Assembly (NCBI RefSeq): GCF_052119425.1
Contig: NZ_JBQKFH010000004.1
Span: forward strand, 24,271-88,270
Source of the DNA: Enterococcus_E cecorum_C
GTDB lineage: Bacteria; Bacillota; Bacilli; Lactobacillales; Enterococcaceae
Direction: 5' to 3'
DNA: 64,000 nucleotides
The position numbers and the translations under genes were made by a program. The notes under the pieces are model-generated. The model was given only the letters and a program-made list of their open reading frames with translations, searched no databases and was not told where the DNA came from. Positions 8,686 through 16,863 of the stretch are shown piece by piece (position 1 is the first letter of the stretch; the number at the start of each line of letters is the position of its first letter).

Positions 8686-9192
8686 TTATGCTTTTTCTTC
8701 TATTTTTTCAATGGCAAAGATATGCACTAAACACATAATTTGCGGAATATATAACAATAATGGTGCAATCATACTAACAACTGTAACGACCACACCGATT
8801 GATCCTAGCTGACTGGTTAATTCATTTGCACTTGATGCACCTTTTAAAAATGTACCAATTACTAAATTCAAGACAAAATAACCTAAACTCGCAAAATAGA
8901 TTAACTTGCTTGGTACCTTATCTTGGCTCAATTGACGAGAAGCAATAAAATATAAAACCACAAATAATACCGTCATCACGACCCCAAAGATAATTGCTAC
9001 TTTATATGAGGTACTGCTCACTTGATTGTACAGTTCAAGCCCTTTTTTTCCTAAGACTTCAAAATTTTCACGGTTCGGAAATAGACTACTTGGCAAGGTA
9101 ACTAAACTAACCACAGCACCAATAGCGGTCAATACTAAAGCAACCATATTCCATGTCCGTATTTTTTTGATTCTGTTTGCTACTTCATTCAT
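8686..9192 (-). CDS. Four-helix membrane protein, first gene of the MacAB-like operon
   Basis: 168 residues with four predicted membrane helices (about 16-33, 62-82, 97-116, 132-157) and short charged termini. I do not recognise a named family. It is the promoter-proximal gene of the export operon, 15 bp ahead of the adaptor, so a role in the same transport or sensing process is likely by context. The RBS is weak (GGGGTG about 8 bp before the ATG). Upstream, a TATAAT-like box with no convincing -35 lies near 9260. Confidence 0.6.
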   Translation of the reverse strand: MNEVANRIKKIRTWNMVALVLTAIGAVVSLVTLPSSLFPNRENFEVLGKKGLELYNQVSSTSYKVAIIFGVVMTVLFVVLYFIASRQLSQDKVPSKLIYFASLGYFVLNLVIGTFLKGASSANELTSQLGSIGVVVTVVSMIAPLLLYIPQIMCLVHIFAIEKIEEKA

Positions 9193-9388
9193 TTCTTACA
9201 CCCCTAATCTAATAAAAATGACAACTATATTCCTGATTGTTTCTATCTCAATCAATAGTTATATTATACTATACCCCTTGTAGAAACTGTAGGAAAATCG
9301 GAATGCTACATGAAAAATCAGTCTCTGGTTGTAGGTTTGAGACAAGTAGATTGAGATTATTTATTCCAACTAAAATACTAGTCATCTT

Positions 9389-9434
9389 TGTAACATAGAC
9401 TTAACTTGCTTTTACCGTCCAATTATTTTATAGT
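9389..9434 (+). promoter_or_regulatory. Promoter of the M23 peptidase gene with possible WalR box
   Basis: TTGCTT (9406-9411), 17 bp, TATAGT (9429-9434). Just upstream is TGTAAC-N5-CTTAAC (9389-9405), which matches the WalR/VicR consensus TGTWAH-N5-TGTWAH in 10 of 12 positions. WalRK control of M23 peptidases is established in Firmicutes; its use here is inference. Confidence 0.5.
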
Positions 9435-9468
9435 TGGTGTAGCATTTATCAGATTGGAGTTTATTAGC

Positions 9469-10665
9469 ATGAAGAAAAAGCTACTATTAAGTGGTTTATT
9501 AGTCTTAAACTTTTTCGCGACTCCTCTAGCTTTAGCAGAGACCATCGATGAAAATATTCAAAACCAAACGAAAAAAATCGAAAACTTGCAGGCTGATCAA
9601 AAGAAATTAGCCCAAGAAGTCGAACAATTAAATAAAAATATCAATAAGTATCAAACAAAATACGATGAAACTTTAGCACAAAAAAATGAGGCTGAAGTCA
9701 AAGTCAATGAACTTTCAAAAAAATCAGTTGAGTTACAAGAAAAGATCGAAAAACGCAGCGAAAAGATTCGAGATTTGGCACGCAGTACGCAATTAAATCA
9801 AAAGAGCGACACCATGCTTTCTGCTTTATTAGAAGCAAAATCAGTCGGTGATTTGGTCAATAAATCATTTGCAATCTTTACCTTTGTCCAAGCCAACCAA
9901 AATCTATTGGCCCAACAAGAAGCCGATCAAAAAGAATTGCAAAAGACTAAAGAACAAGCAGAACAAAATTTGCAAACAATTAATGATAGTATTGCTGATT
10001 TACAAAAGACTAATGAACAATTAGTCAACGCCAAACTTGATTTAAATGTGAAGCAAAACGAATTAAATGCATCCTTAGCAAGTGAACAAGCGAAAAAAGA
10101 TGAATTTATCAAACAAAAAGAAGCGGCCGAAAAAGCAAGACAAGAAGCCGCCGCAAAATTAAAAGCTGAACAAGAAGCTGCTGCCCGTGCCCAACAGGAA
10201 GCTACCTTCCAAAGCAACTCAACGACTAATACTACTGTTAGCATACCTCAAAGTATGCCTACTGCAAGTAGTGGTTGGAATGCCCCACTTGCTTCTTTAA
10301 ATGTTTCTAGTGGTTTTGGTTCTCGTCAAGATCCAACAGGTTTTTCTGGTACCCAACATGACGGAATCGACTTGACTGGAAGTTATGGTACACCCGTCTT
10401 TGCTTCTAGAAGCGGAAGTATCGCAAGCAGTGGGTATGACCCATCTGCAGGGAACTATATCATCATCAATCATGGCGATGGCTACTACTCATACTATCTA
10501 CACCTAAGCAGTATCGTTGTCGGTGGTGGTTCTGTCAGTGCGGGCCAAACAATTGGTCTCATGGGAACAACTGGTAATTCTACCGGTGTACATCTCCACT
10601 TTGGTATTGCAACAACTCCAAACTGGCGTGGATTCGTAAACCCTGCCCCATATATTGGCTTATAA
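9469..10665 (+). CDS. Secreted coiled-coil M23 family metallopeptidase (peptidoglycan hydrolase)
   Basis: 398 residues from the ATG at 9469 (GGAG 10 bp upstream); an in-frame TTG at 9406 would put untypical residues before the signal peptide. Signal peptide MKKKLLLSGLLVLNFF ends near ALAETID. Residues about 25-250 are a long Lys/Glu/Gln coiled coil with an Ala-rich end. A Ser/Thr linker leads to the LytM/M23 domain (about 270-398), with zinc ligands in QHDGIDLTG and HLHFG and the conserved Y-S-Y-Y-L-H-L strand. It is predicted to be exported and to cut peptide cross-bridges, in the style of EnvC or other coiled-coil M23 proteins that need activation. A strong terminator follows. Regulation by WalR is possible. 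Confidence 0.88.
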   Translation: MKKKLLLSGLLVLNFFATPLALAETIDENIQNQTKKIENLQADQKKLAQEVEQLNKNINKYQTKYDETLAQKNEAEVKVNELSKKSVELQEKIEKRSEKIRDLARSTQLNQKSDTMLSALLEAKSVGDLVNKSFAIFTFVQANQNLLAQQEADQKELQKTKEQAEQNLQTINDSIADLQKTNEQLVNAKLDLNVKQNELNASLASEQAKKDEFIKQKEAAEKARQEAAAKLKAEQEAAARAQQEATFQSNSTTNTTVSIPQSMPTASSGWNAPLASLNVSSGFGSRQDPTGFSGTQHDGIDLTGSYGTPVFASRSGSIASSGYDPSAGNYIIINHGDGYYSYYLHLSSIVVGGGSVSAGQTIGLMGTTGNSTGVHLHFGIATTPNWRGFVNPAPYIGL

Positions 10666-10668
10666 GAT

Positions 10669-10708
10669 AGAAACTGCAAATGTCCCTAGGATGTTTGCAG
10701 TTTTTTTA
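10669..10708 (+). terminator. Rho-independent terminator of the M23 gene
   Basis: Stem AAACTGCAAA / TTTGCAGTTT (10671-10680 and 10693-10702) with a run of seven T. Confidence 0.9.
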
Positions 10709-10779
10709 GCGATAGTATGATTTCAGTTGTTTTTTGTAAAGTAGGTATAAAACCTTCATTTAGACTTGATTGACACTTC

Positions 10780-10811
10780 AAGCATACCGATATTTTCGGA
10801 TGCTTTTTTAT
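10780..10811 (+). terminator. Second, stand-alone terminator-like hairpin
   Basis: AAGCAT-A-CCGA pairs with TCGG-ATGCTT (10780-10790 with 10796-10805) and is followed by T6. It sits 75 bp beyond the M23 terminator and 140 bp before the GH65 promoter, so it is either a back-up terminator or the end of a short unannotated transcript. The rest of the 10709-10946 stretch shows nothing else I can name. Confidence 0.55.
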
Positions 10812-10946
10812 TTTGTCTTCCCCCAACTTGTATAGCCTACTTCATATAAAGTTTACAAGTATTTAACTGAACGAATATAGTTTTATCATTTGTAACATAA
10901 GCAAAGGTAACGGTTTCTAAAATTGATAAACTTTGAAGATTTTTAC

Positions 10947-10991
10947 TTGTCTATCCAAGCAAAATCATTTATAATCATCTTGTATATACAG
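10947..10991 (+). promoter_or_regulatory. GH65 promoter with TreR-type operator
   Basis: TTGTCT (10947-10952), 17 bp, TATAAT (10970-10975), followed at once by TTGTATATACAG (10980-10991). This matches 11 of 12 bases of the TreR operator core TTGTATATACAA known from Bacillus. An operator over the transcription start fits repression, and a treR-like gene lies in this window at 16864-17586. Confidence 0.75.
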
Positions 10992-11042
10992 GAAGAAAAG
11001 TAGTTGAATCTACAAAAAGCACAATAAGCAGGAGGACCCTTT

Positions 11043-13673
11043 ATGAAACTCGTAGCAATCTTAATGGATGGCCACAAAGCAACAATTACTCTACCAGACA
11101 ACCAAGTCCACACCATTGATAACTTGGCAGAAAATCTAGATGCGTTAAAAACAATTCTAGATGCTGCTGACTTTGTAGGTGGTTATGTGACTGGTTGTGA
11201 CGAATACTTAGTCCCTACTAACTTTGGAATTATGCCTGTCGCTCAATGGATTAGTGAAACTTATAATGTACCTTTTGTCTTTAGCGATGCACAAAACTTT
11301 GAAGCAACAGCAAAAGACAATCTTTTCCAACTTGCCTACTATGGATTCACACCAGGTAAAGACGAATACTCCATCGAATCCTTATTAACAGTGGGGAATG
11401 GTTTTATGGGCTTGCGTGGAACAACCCCTGAGATGGAAATTTCTGATGACACTTACCCAGCTACTTATTTAGCTAGTCTATATGATGCAGCTACTTCAAA
11501 AGTTAGCGGTCATGATGTGGTCAATGAAGATTTCGTAAATGCGCCAAATGCACAAAAAATGTATCTTATCATTGACGGACAAAAGGTAGCAATCACCAAA
11601 GAAAATGTTACTTATTTCAAACGTCAATTAAACTTAAAAACTGGATTATTTACAGCTAAAGCCATTCTATCTGTCGGTGACAAACAAATCGCATGTACGA
11701 CTGAAAAAATTGCAAGCATGGAAAATGTCCATGAATACTATGTGCGTTACAGCTTTACACCATTAAACTTTAGCGGTGAAGTCACTTTTGTTAGCGAAAT
11801 CGATGGCAGCGTCTATAACTATAACGTAGCAAGATATCGCAGCTTAAATCGCGAACACTTAGATGTCGTAAACACTCAAGCAAAAGCAAACAACGCGGTC
11901 TTAGTAGCTAAAACCAAACAATCACAAATCACCATCACACAAGCAACACAATTAACCAGTGAAGAAGATTTAACAAACTTAGTCAATGAAACAACGGAAC
12001 AAAAAGTCTTCCAAAAACTAGTCCTTGCCGCTAACGAAGGACAAACTTATACCTTTACTAAAGCCGTGGCTGTCTATCAAGATCGTCCAGAAGAAGCAAC
12101 AACAACCATTGATTTAGACGTATTAAGCTTTGATACTTTTGAAGAAGCTTACGAAAAATCTGCTCAAGCTTGGCAAAAACTATGGGATAAAGCTGCAATT
12201 ACCATTCATGGCGATTATATGTCTCAACGCATGCTTAATCTTCATACTTTCCATATCTTGGCTTCAGCTAGTCCTAATGGAAATAAAGGGTTGGATGCTT
12301 CTGTGACTGCTCGTGGATTACATGGTGAAGCTTATCGTGGTCATATTTTCTGGGATGAATTATTCATTTTACCATTTTATATCGTGCACTTCCCTGAAAC
12401 AGCGCGCGAATTATTAATGTATCGTTACCGTCGTCTAGCTGCGGCGAAAAAAGATGCCCAAAAAGAAGGCTACCAAGGTGCGATGTTCCCTTGGCAAGCA
12501 GGGCTATATGGCGATGAACAATCACAATTCTTACACTTGAACCCAATCAGTGGCGAATGGAAAGAAGACCACAGCCGTCGCCAACGTCACGTATCATTGG
12601 CAATCGCTTATAACGTATGGCAATATTTCAACAATACGCAAGACTTAGACTTTATGGAAAAATATGGTCTAGAATTAATGTTAGAAATCGCCCACTTCTG
12701 GGAAAGTATCTCTATTTGGGATGAAAGCTTAGATCGCTACTCCATTGAAGGTGTGATGGGACCAGATGAATTCCACGAATCTTATCCAAATGCTGAAAAA
12801 GGCGGCTTGAAGAACAACGCTTACACTAATATGATGGTTGTTTGGTTATTCGAACAAATCGCTAGCCTTCAAAAACAATTACCAGCTGAAATTTTTGCAA
12901 ATGTTCAAGCAAAAACAGGGGTAAACGATGAATTAATTGCACATATGGGAGAAATCCGTCATCAACTAGCCCTTGAAATTGACCAAGACGGTATCATCGC
13001 TCAATACCAAGATTACTTCAAACTAGAAGAAGTCGATTGGGATCATTACCGTGAAAAATACGGCAACATTTACCGTATGGACCGCATCTTAAACGCTGAA
13101 GGCAAATCCGCTGATAGCTATAAAGTTGCAAAACAAGCGGATAGTTTGATGATTTACTATAACTTCTCTAAAGAAACGGTTGATAACATTTTGAAAGATT
13201 TGAACTACCAAGTGCCTGAAGATTATGTGAAACGTAACTTAGACTACTACTTAGCACGCACTTCACACGGTTCTACTTTATCACGTATCGTCCATGCCCA
13301 ATTAGGTGCAATGATTGGTGAAAATGATCTTGCTTGGAAACTTTACCAAGAAGCGCTAAATTCTGATTACCGCGATATCCAAGGAGGAACCACTGCTGAA
13401 GGAATCCACGCTGGGGTAATGGCTGCGACTTTATTCATTCCATTGACAACTTTTGCTGGTATGGATATCCGTCTAAGCGAGCTACACTTCAATCCAAACT
13501 TACCAGCACAATGGGATGATATCGCCTTTAACATCACTATCCGCGGTATCGACTATCAAGTATTGGTAACGAAAAAAGACATTACTCTTACAGCCAATAA
13601 AGACAGCCAATGCTATGTAGGTTCTCAACTGGTGAAATTACCTAAAGGCCAAGCGGTTACTGTCAACTACTAA
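11043..13673 (+). CDS. GH65 family disaccharide (phosphate) phosphorylase, probably trehalose 6-phosphate phosphorylase
   Basis: 876-residue GH65 inverting phosphorylase. The N-terminal GH65 domain starts near residue 112 (SLLTVGNGFMGLRG). The (alpha/alpha)6 catalytic barrel carries GEAYRGHIFWDELF near 423-436, the catalytic Glu in GVMGPDEFHE near 571-580, and TSHGSTLS near 740, then the C-terminal beta domain. Such enzymes cleave an alpha-glucoside with phosphate to give beta-glucose 1-phosphate, matching the adjacent beta-phosphoglucomutase. Substrate choice is open from motifs alone; the TreR box in its promoter favours trehalose 6-phosphate, as in the Lactococcus TrePP system. No sugar transporter is adjacent. 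Unusual: about 110 extra N-terminal residues before the normal GH65 start. RBS AGGAGG precedes the ATG. Confidence 0.82.
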   Translation: MKLVAILMDGHKATITLPDNQVHTIDNLAENLDALKTILDAADFVGGYVTGCDEYLVPTNFGIMPVAQWISETYNVPFVFSDAQNFEATAKDNLFQLAYYGFTPGKDEYSIESLLTVGNGFMGLRGTTPEMEISDDTYPATYLASLYDAATSKVSGHDVVNEDFVNAPNAQKMYLIIDGQKVAITKENVTYFKRQLNLKTGLFTAKAILSVGDKQIACTTEKIASMENVHEYYVRYSFTPLNFSGEVTFVSEIDGSVYNYNVARYRSLNREHLDVVNTQAKANNAVLVAKTKQSQITITQATQLTSEEDLTNLVNETTEQKVFQKLVLAANEGQTYTFTKAVAVYQDRPEEATTTIDLDVLSFDTFEEAYEKSAQAWQKLWDKAAITIHGDYMSQRMLNLHTFHILASASPNGNKGLDASVTARGLHGEAYRGHIFWDELFILPFYIVHFPETARELLMYRYRRLAAAKKDAQKEGYQGAMFPWQAGLYGDEQSQFLHLNPISGEWKEDHSRRQRHVSLAIAYNVWQYFNNTQDLDFMEKYGLELMLEIAHFWESISIWDESLDRYSIEGVMGPDEFHESYPNAEKGGLKNNAYTNMMVVWLFEQIASLQKQLPAEIFANVQAKTGVNDELIAHMGEIRHQLALEIDQDGIIAQYQDYFKLEEVDWDHYREKYGNIYRMDRILNAEGKSADSYKVAKQADSLMIYYNFSKETVDNILKDLNYQVPEDYVKRNLDYYLARTSHGSTLSRIVHAQLGAMIGENDLAWKLYQEALNSDYRDIQGGTTAEGIHAGVMAATLFIPLTTFAGMDIRLSELHFNPNLPAQWDDIAFNITIRGIDYQVLVTKKDITLTANKDSQCYVGSQLVKLPKGQAVTVNY

Positions 13674-13679
13674 AAATTT

Positions 13680-13704
13680 ACTCAGGTAGGTCTACTTACC
13701 TGAG
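13680..13704 (+). other. Intercistronic hairpin between the GH65 gene and pgmB
   Basis: CTCAGGTA and TACCTGAG arms (9-bp stem, 7-nt loop) lie directly after the GH65 stop. There is no T-run, so it is more likely an mRNA-stabilising or processing element than a terminator. Confidence 0.55.
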
Positions 13705-13740
13705 TCTACTTTAAAAAATATAGAAAACGAGGGACAAATC

Positions 13741-14388
13741 ATGAAAGGTTTTGTATTTGATTTAGATGGCGTGATTACTGACACTGCCAAATACCACTAC
13801 GAAGCATGGAAAGCACTTGCTGATAAATTAGGCATTGAAATCGACTTAAAATTCAATGAACAATTAAAAGGAATTAGCCGCATGGATTCACTTGAACGTA
13901 TCCTAGCTCACGGCAACCAACAAGATAAATATACACAAGAACAAAAAGAAGCTTTAGCCGCTGAAAAGAATGAAGCTTATGTACAATTATTACAAAACTT
14001 AACACCAGCGGACCTATTACCTGGTGTCAAAGCATTTTTATTAGAAGCGAAAGAAAAAAATATGCCATGTGCGATTGCCTCAGCTTCTAAAAATGCCCCA
14101 TTCATCTTGGAAAAATTAGGGGTTATTGATTTATTTGACGCGATTGTCGATCCTGCTACTTTAACCAAAGGCAAACCAGATCCAGAAATCTTCGTGAAAG
14201 CCGCAGAAAGCATCGGCATCAAACCAGAAGAAGCGATTGGATTTGAAGACGCACAAGCTGGTATCGCAGGTATCAAAGCTTGTGGCATGTACGCAATCGG
14301 CATCCTAGCTGGCGAACCACTAGACCAAGCCGACCGCACCGTGCATACTTTAGATGAATTAAACATGGATGAATTAATCGCCTTATAA
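13741..14388 (+). CDS. pgmB: Beta-phosphoglucomutase
   Basis: 215-residue HAD-family enzyme converting beta-glucose 1-phosphate to glucose 6-phosphate. The nucleophile motif FDLDGVITDTA holds Asp8 and Asp10. The cap-domain signature KGISRMDSLERI is near 44-55, motif II SASKN near 114-118, KGKPDPEIF near 145-153 and GFEDAQAGI near 167-175, all as in Lactococcus PgmB. It lies 67 bp after the GH65 phosphorylase and probably shares its promoter, completing phosphorolytic disaccharide use. RBS GAGGG precedes the ATG. Ends in a terminator at 14392-14431. Confidence 0.95.
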   Translation: MKGFVFDLDGVITDTAKYHYEAWKALADKLGIEIDLKFNEQLKGISRMDSLERILAHGNQQDKYTQEQKEALAAEKNEAYVQLLQNLTPADLLPGVKAFLLEAKEKNMPCAIASASKNAPFILEKLGVIDLFDAIVDPATLTKGKPDPEIFVKAAESIGIKPEEAIGFEDAQAGIAGIKACGMYAIGILAGEPLDQADRTVHTLDELNMDELIAL

Positions 14389-14391
14389 TAC

Positions 14392-14431
14392 AAAAAAAGA
14401 GAACTGTTCATTTGCGAGCAGTTCTTTTTTG
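14392..14431 (+). terminator. Terminator of the GH65-pgmB operon
   Basis: AGAACTG/CAGTTCT stem with flanking A- and T-runs immediately after pgmB. Confidence 0.85.
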
Positions 14432-14489
14432 GTTTAAATCAGCTAATTTTAGCCAACTTTAGGTCTTATACTTTGGAGCACGCACGAAT

Positions 14490-14558
14490 CTATTTGATAA
14501 TTTTTGTTGATTTTTAGCAAATAGAATGAATTGCTTGGTGCAGATGTAGACCAAGCAA
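14490..14558. other. Two consecutive hairpins in the pgmB-apf intergenic region
   Basis: CTATTTG (14490-14496) pairs with CAAATAG (14518-14524). A perfect 9-bp stem TTGCTTGGT (14531-14539) / ACCAAGCAA (14550-14558) follows. No ORF or T-run accompanies them. Function unknown; they are the only structure I see between the two terminators. Confidence 0.4.
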
Positions 14559-14630
14559 AACGAAAAAATAAGGTATATGTCAATTATGATTTATGACGCG
14601 CCTTAGGATAATGAACGTTCATCGGCACGC

Positions 14631-14674
14631 AAAAAAGAGGTCTTTCCTATCATTCTAGGAAAAACCTCTTTTTT
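14631..14674. terminator. Bidirectional terminator of the Apf-like gene
   Basis: Long stem AAAAAAGAGGT-C-TTTCCTA / TAGGAAA-A-ACCTCTTTTTT directly after the minus-strand stop. Confidence 0.92.
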
Positions 14675-14686
14675 ATTTATTCAATT

Positions 14687-15289
14687 TTAATACCAACCAT
14701 GTGTTAACCAGAATTGTTGGGCATTTTCCCATGAGCCATAACGATTTGCAACATAGTTATCGGCCACACGTTCTTGGTTTGCTGGGGAATAATCGCCATT
14801 TAAGTAACTAGAATCTAATTGATAACGACCATAGTAGCGACCATTTTGTGCTGTATAGCTACCACCTGATTCTTTTTGGGCAATCCATTCTTTGGCACTT
14901 GAACTAGTTCCTGTATAAGTAGTCGTGCTTTGTGCTTGCGTATTTGTAGTATTTGTTGATGCAGCAGGTGCAGTTGTTTGACTTGTGGTATTAGTTGTCA
15001 CATTTGCAACCTCTACTTCACCTAGCAAGATTTCATTTACTTTATCTTGTACTTTTTGTGGATCATATTTTTGTGCCTTTAGATAATCTACACGAGCTTT
15101 TCCAGTTGGAATCTTTGTCTTACCATCTTCTTCAAAACCATTGATAACTAATAAAGCTTTTTTCGTAATGGCTTCCTCTGAAGTTGTATCCTTTGTTTCA
15201 TCGGCATGTGCATATAGTGGTGCATTGAAAAATAGCAAACCTGCTAAAACTGTTGTAAGGGAAATTAATTTTAAATTTTTTTGAATCAT
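14687..15289 (-). CDS. Secreted Apf/transglycosylase-like cell-wall protein with Cpl-7-like domain
   Basis: 200 residues. Signal peptide of about 29 residues ends at YAHADE. Residues about 40-88 resemble a degenerate Cpl-7 (CW_7) peptidoglycan-binding repeat, ending VQDKVNEIL like the family consensus. A Thr/Ser/Asn/Gln linker (about 92-128) leads to a 70-residue C-terminal domain: AKEWIAQKESGGSYTA, then RYYGRYQLD and YGSWENAQQFW. This is typical of aggregation-promoting factors and lysozyme-like resuscitation domains, with Glu in KESGG as the likely catalytic acid. It probably acts on or binds peptidoglycan in division or aggregation. RBS AAAGGA; own promoter and terminator. Confidence 0.82.
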   Translation of the reverse strand: MIQKNLKLISLTTVLAGLLFFNAPLYAHADETKDTTSEEAITKKALLVINGFEEDGKTKIPTGKARVDYLKAQKYDPQKVQDKVNEILLGEVEVANVTTNTTSQTTAPAASTNTTNTQAQSTTTYTGTSSSAKEWIAQKESGGSYTAQNGRYYGRYQLDSSYLNGDYSPANQERVADNYVANRYGSWENAQQFWLTHGWY

Positions 15290-15368
15290 TTCATCTGTCC
15301 TTTCAAAATATTCTATGTTTGCTTATTCAAAAACTTTTCTGAATAGGCTCTGATTCATGAATACTATG

Positions 15369-15397
15369 ATAGTACAAATTTTCATTTCATAGGTTAA
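15369..15397 (-). promoter_or_regulatory. Candidate promoter of the Apf-like gene
   Basis: Minus strand TTAACC (15392-15397), 17 bp, TACTAT (15369-15374), about 80 bp before the start codon. Upstream, TTTACA-N4-GTAACA (15475-15490) resembles two WalR half-sites but with 4 rather than 5 spacer bases. The rest of the 312-bp gap up to 15601 holds only a terminator. Confidence 0.45.
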
Positions 15398-15555
15398 GTA
15401 AATATTTTCGCCTGACTAAGTTTTCATGATAAGCATTACTTGAAATTATCTTTGATTACAGATGATTAAAGGATTTTACAAGTTGTAACAATCTGTGTCT
15501 GCAAAACACTTATTAGCTGAACGAAAACTCATTTAACGTAATAGATTCTCTGCAA

Positions 15556-15592
15556 CAAAAAACCTTCCTACCATTTTCTAGGTAAGAAGGTT
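15556..15592 (-). terminator. Terminator of the ECF S-component-like gene
   Basis: AACCTTCCTACC / GGTAAGAAGGTT stem (15561-15572 and 15581-15592), U-run on the minus strand. Confidence 0.88.
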
Positions 15593-15601
15593 CCTATCCG
15601 C

Positions 15602-16180
15602 TTATCTACTGACCCTTAAATTTGAAAAAAGACGTCTTACTGTTTGTGACTCACTTAACCAAGAAACAAGCAAGCAAGATAATATTTTGTCAATGATGCC
15701 ATCTGAAAAAGCTCCAGTATAAGATGAGAAGTAGCGACTAAGCCCACCTGCTCGCATGGTAAAAACCAAGGCATCGGTTAATGTTCTCGTCGTACCATTA
15801 AATCCATCGTACAATACTAAACGCACGGCAGCACTTACAAAAGAGCCGAAAAAGACAATCAATACTCCGGTTAATATCGCTCGTTTATAGCCAAAACCGC
15901 TTCTAGATGCCAAGTGTGCCACCAGAGCAATCGTCAAACTCACTAGACCAAAAGGAAGCGCTAGTGGACCATGAATCACCGCTAAGACAATATTAGTTCC
16001 AATCCCCGTTAGCAACCCATAACGCAACGGGAAATTCACTGCCACAAAAATCGTACCTATTGCATCTAAAAATAGCAATGGGATATGCGTATAAGTCACT
16101 ACTGAACCTAAAATGACATTCATACCAATGGCCAATGCACAAAAAATCAGTATTTGCAATTGATTCTTTTCCTTATTCAC
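15602..16180 (-). CDS. Putative ECF transporter S component (membrane protein)
   Basis: 192 residues with five or six membrane helices. Features typical of substrate-capture (S) components of energy-coupling-factor vitamin transporters are the small hydrophobic fold, the L-D-A-I-G-T segment near 38-43 and a conserved G-P-L-A-L-P-F-G turn near 71-78. The start is GTG behind GAGGAAATAAAAA. Monocistronic, with its own terminator. Substrate unknown and no riboswitch is visible upstream. An alternative is a generic integral membrane protein of unknown function. Confidence 0.55.
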   Translation of the reverse strand: MNKEKNQLQILIFCALAIGMNVILGSVVTYTHIPLLFLDAIGTIFVAVNFPLRYGLLTGIGTNIVLAVIHGPLALPFGLVSLTIALVAHLASRSGFGYKRAILTGVLIVFFGSFVSAAVRLVLYDGFNGTTRTLTDALVFTMRAGGLSRYFSSYTGAFSDGIIDKILSCLLVSWLSESQTVRRLFSNLRVSR

Positions 16181-16408
16181 TTTTTATTTCCTCACATAAA
16201 ATTTTAGATAAACTCTCCCCAAAACGAATTTACCTGTCATTATTTTAGCACAACTATGTTATATTGGAAATATATTTGCTTTAAATTTGAACAATTTACA
16301 AGCTTTGTCTTATCAACATTTTCAGGAATAATTAAACCATTGAATACGAATACAAATTTTGTGCACAAACGTTATATAAGATTTGTTTTTATAGCATTTT
16401 TTCCATAC

Positions 16409-16442
16409 AAAAACACCAATCCAAAAAGCTCAGATTGGTGCA
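16409..16442 (-). terminator. Terminator after treR and its partner
   Basis: CACCAATC / GATTGGTG stem with U-rich 3' side on the minus strand. The 16181-16408 stretch holds no gene. Confidence 0.75.
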
Positions 16443-16451
16443 AGTAACAAA

Positions 16452-16823
16452 CTAAAATAACACTGGCAACATCATCAGGAAAATGGCAAGCATGAGGCCA
16501 AACCAAATATATTTGCCTAGGCGATGATAAGGATTAATGGTAAAGCCAATACCGATTGCTTTCGGTACAAAAAGAGGCGCATTCTCATCGAAAATTCCTT
16601 GATAGTAGTATTTGGCTAACTTATAGGCCATCACTAATATCACTTCGGTAAGTAACATCAAAGTGACCGTTACCACTTTCCCTAACCAAATGGGTGCATC
16701 AGCTGGTACAAGGGGCAATAATACCGTAATACCAATAAGCACGACTAATAGTCCCATCATCCAATACATGTAGGTTTTGACCTTCGCATCTTTCACATTT
16801 TGTTTCATTTTTTGTTCTGCCAT
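16452..16823 (-). CDS. Small integral membrane protein co-transcribed with treR
   Basis: 123 residues from the ATG at 16823, chosen because GAAGGG lies at proper distance; the longer frame to 16901 would overlap treR. Three hydrophobic segments (about 20-40, 47-68, 103-121). No family recognised. It lies 40 bp downstream of treR on the same strand, with no terminator between, so the two form an operon. A link to trehalose metabolism is possible only by association. Confidence 0.6.
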   Translation of the reverse strand: MAEQKMKQNVKDAKVKTYMYWMMGLLVVLIGITVLLPLVPADAPIWLGKVVTVTLMLLTEVILVMAYKLAKYYYQGIFDENAPLFVPKAIGIGFTINPYHRLGKYIWFGLMLAIFLMMLPVLF

Positions 16824-16863
16824 CTTCATCCCTTCATTTCTTTCAAAACAGAACAGCAATTGC

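Noticed and set aside
9927..10244. 105-residue minus-strand ORF rich in Ser, Cys and Ala
   Set aside because: It mirrors the Ala/Glu/Lys coiled-coil of the M23 protein and has no RBS.
10906..10919. Possible catabolite-responsive element upstream of the GH65 gene (GGTAACGGTTTCT)
   Set aside because: Only the right half fits the cre consensus; several fixed positions mismatch.
15475..15490. WalR box upstream of the Apf-like gene
   Set aside because: Two half-sites are present but the spacer is 4 rather than 5 bases and it is about 80 bp upstream of the likely -35; left as a remark only.
3729..15545. A 14-base match (ATTACGTTAAATGA) between the 3642-3782 gap and the reverse strand near 15530
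   Set aside because: A match of this length is expected by chance in 64 kb of AT-rich DNA, and flanking bases do not align.
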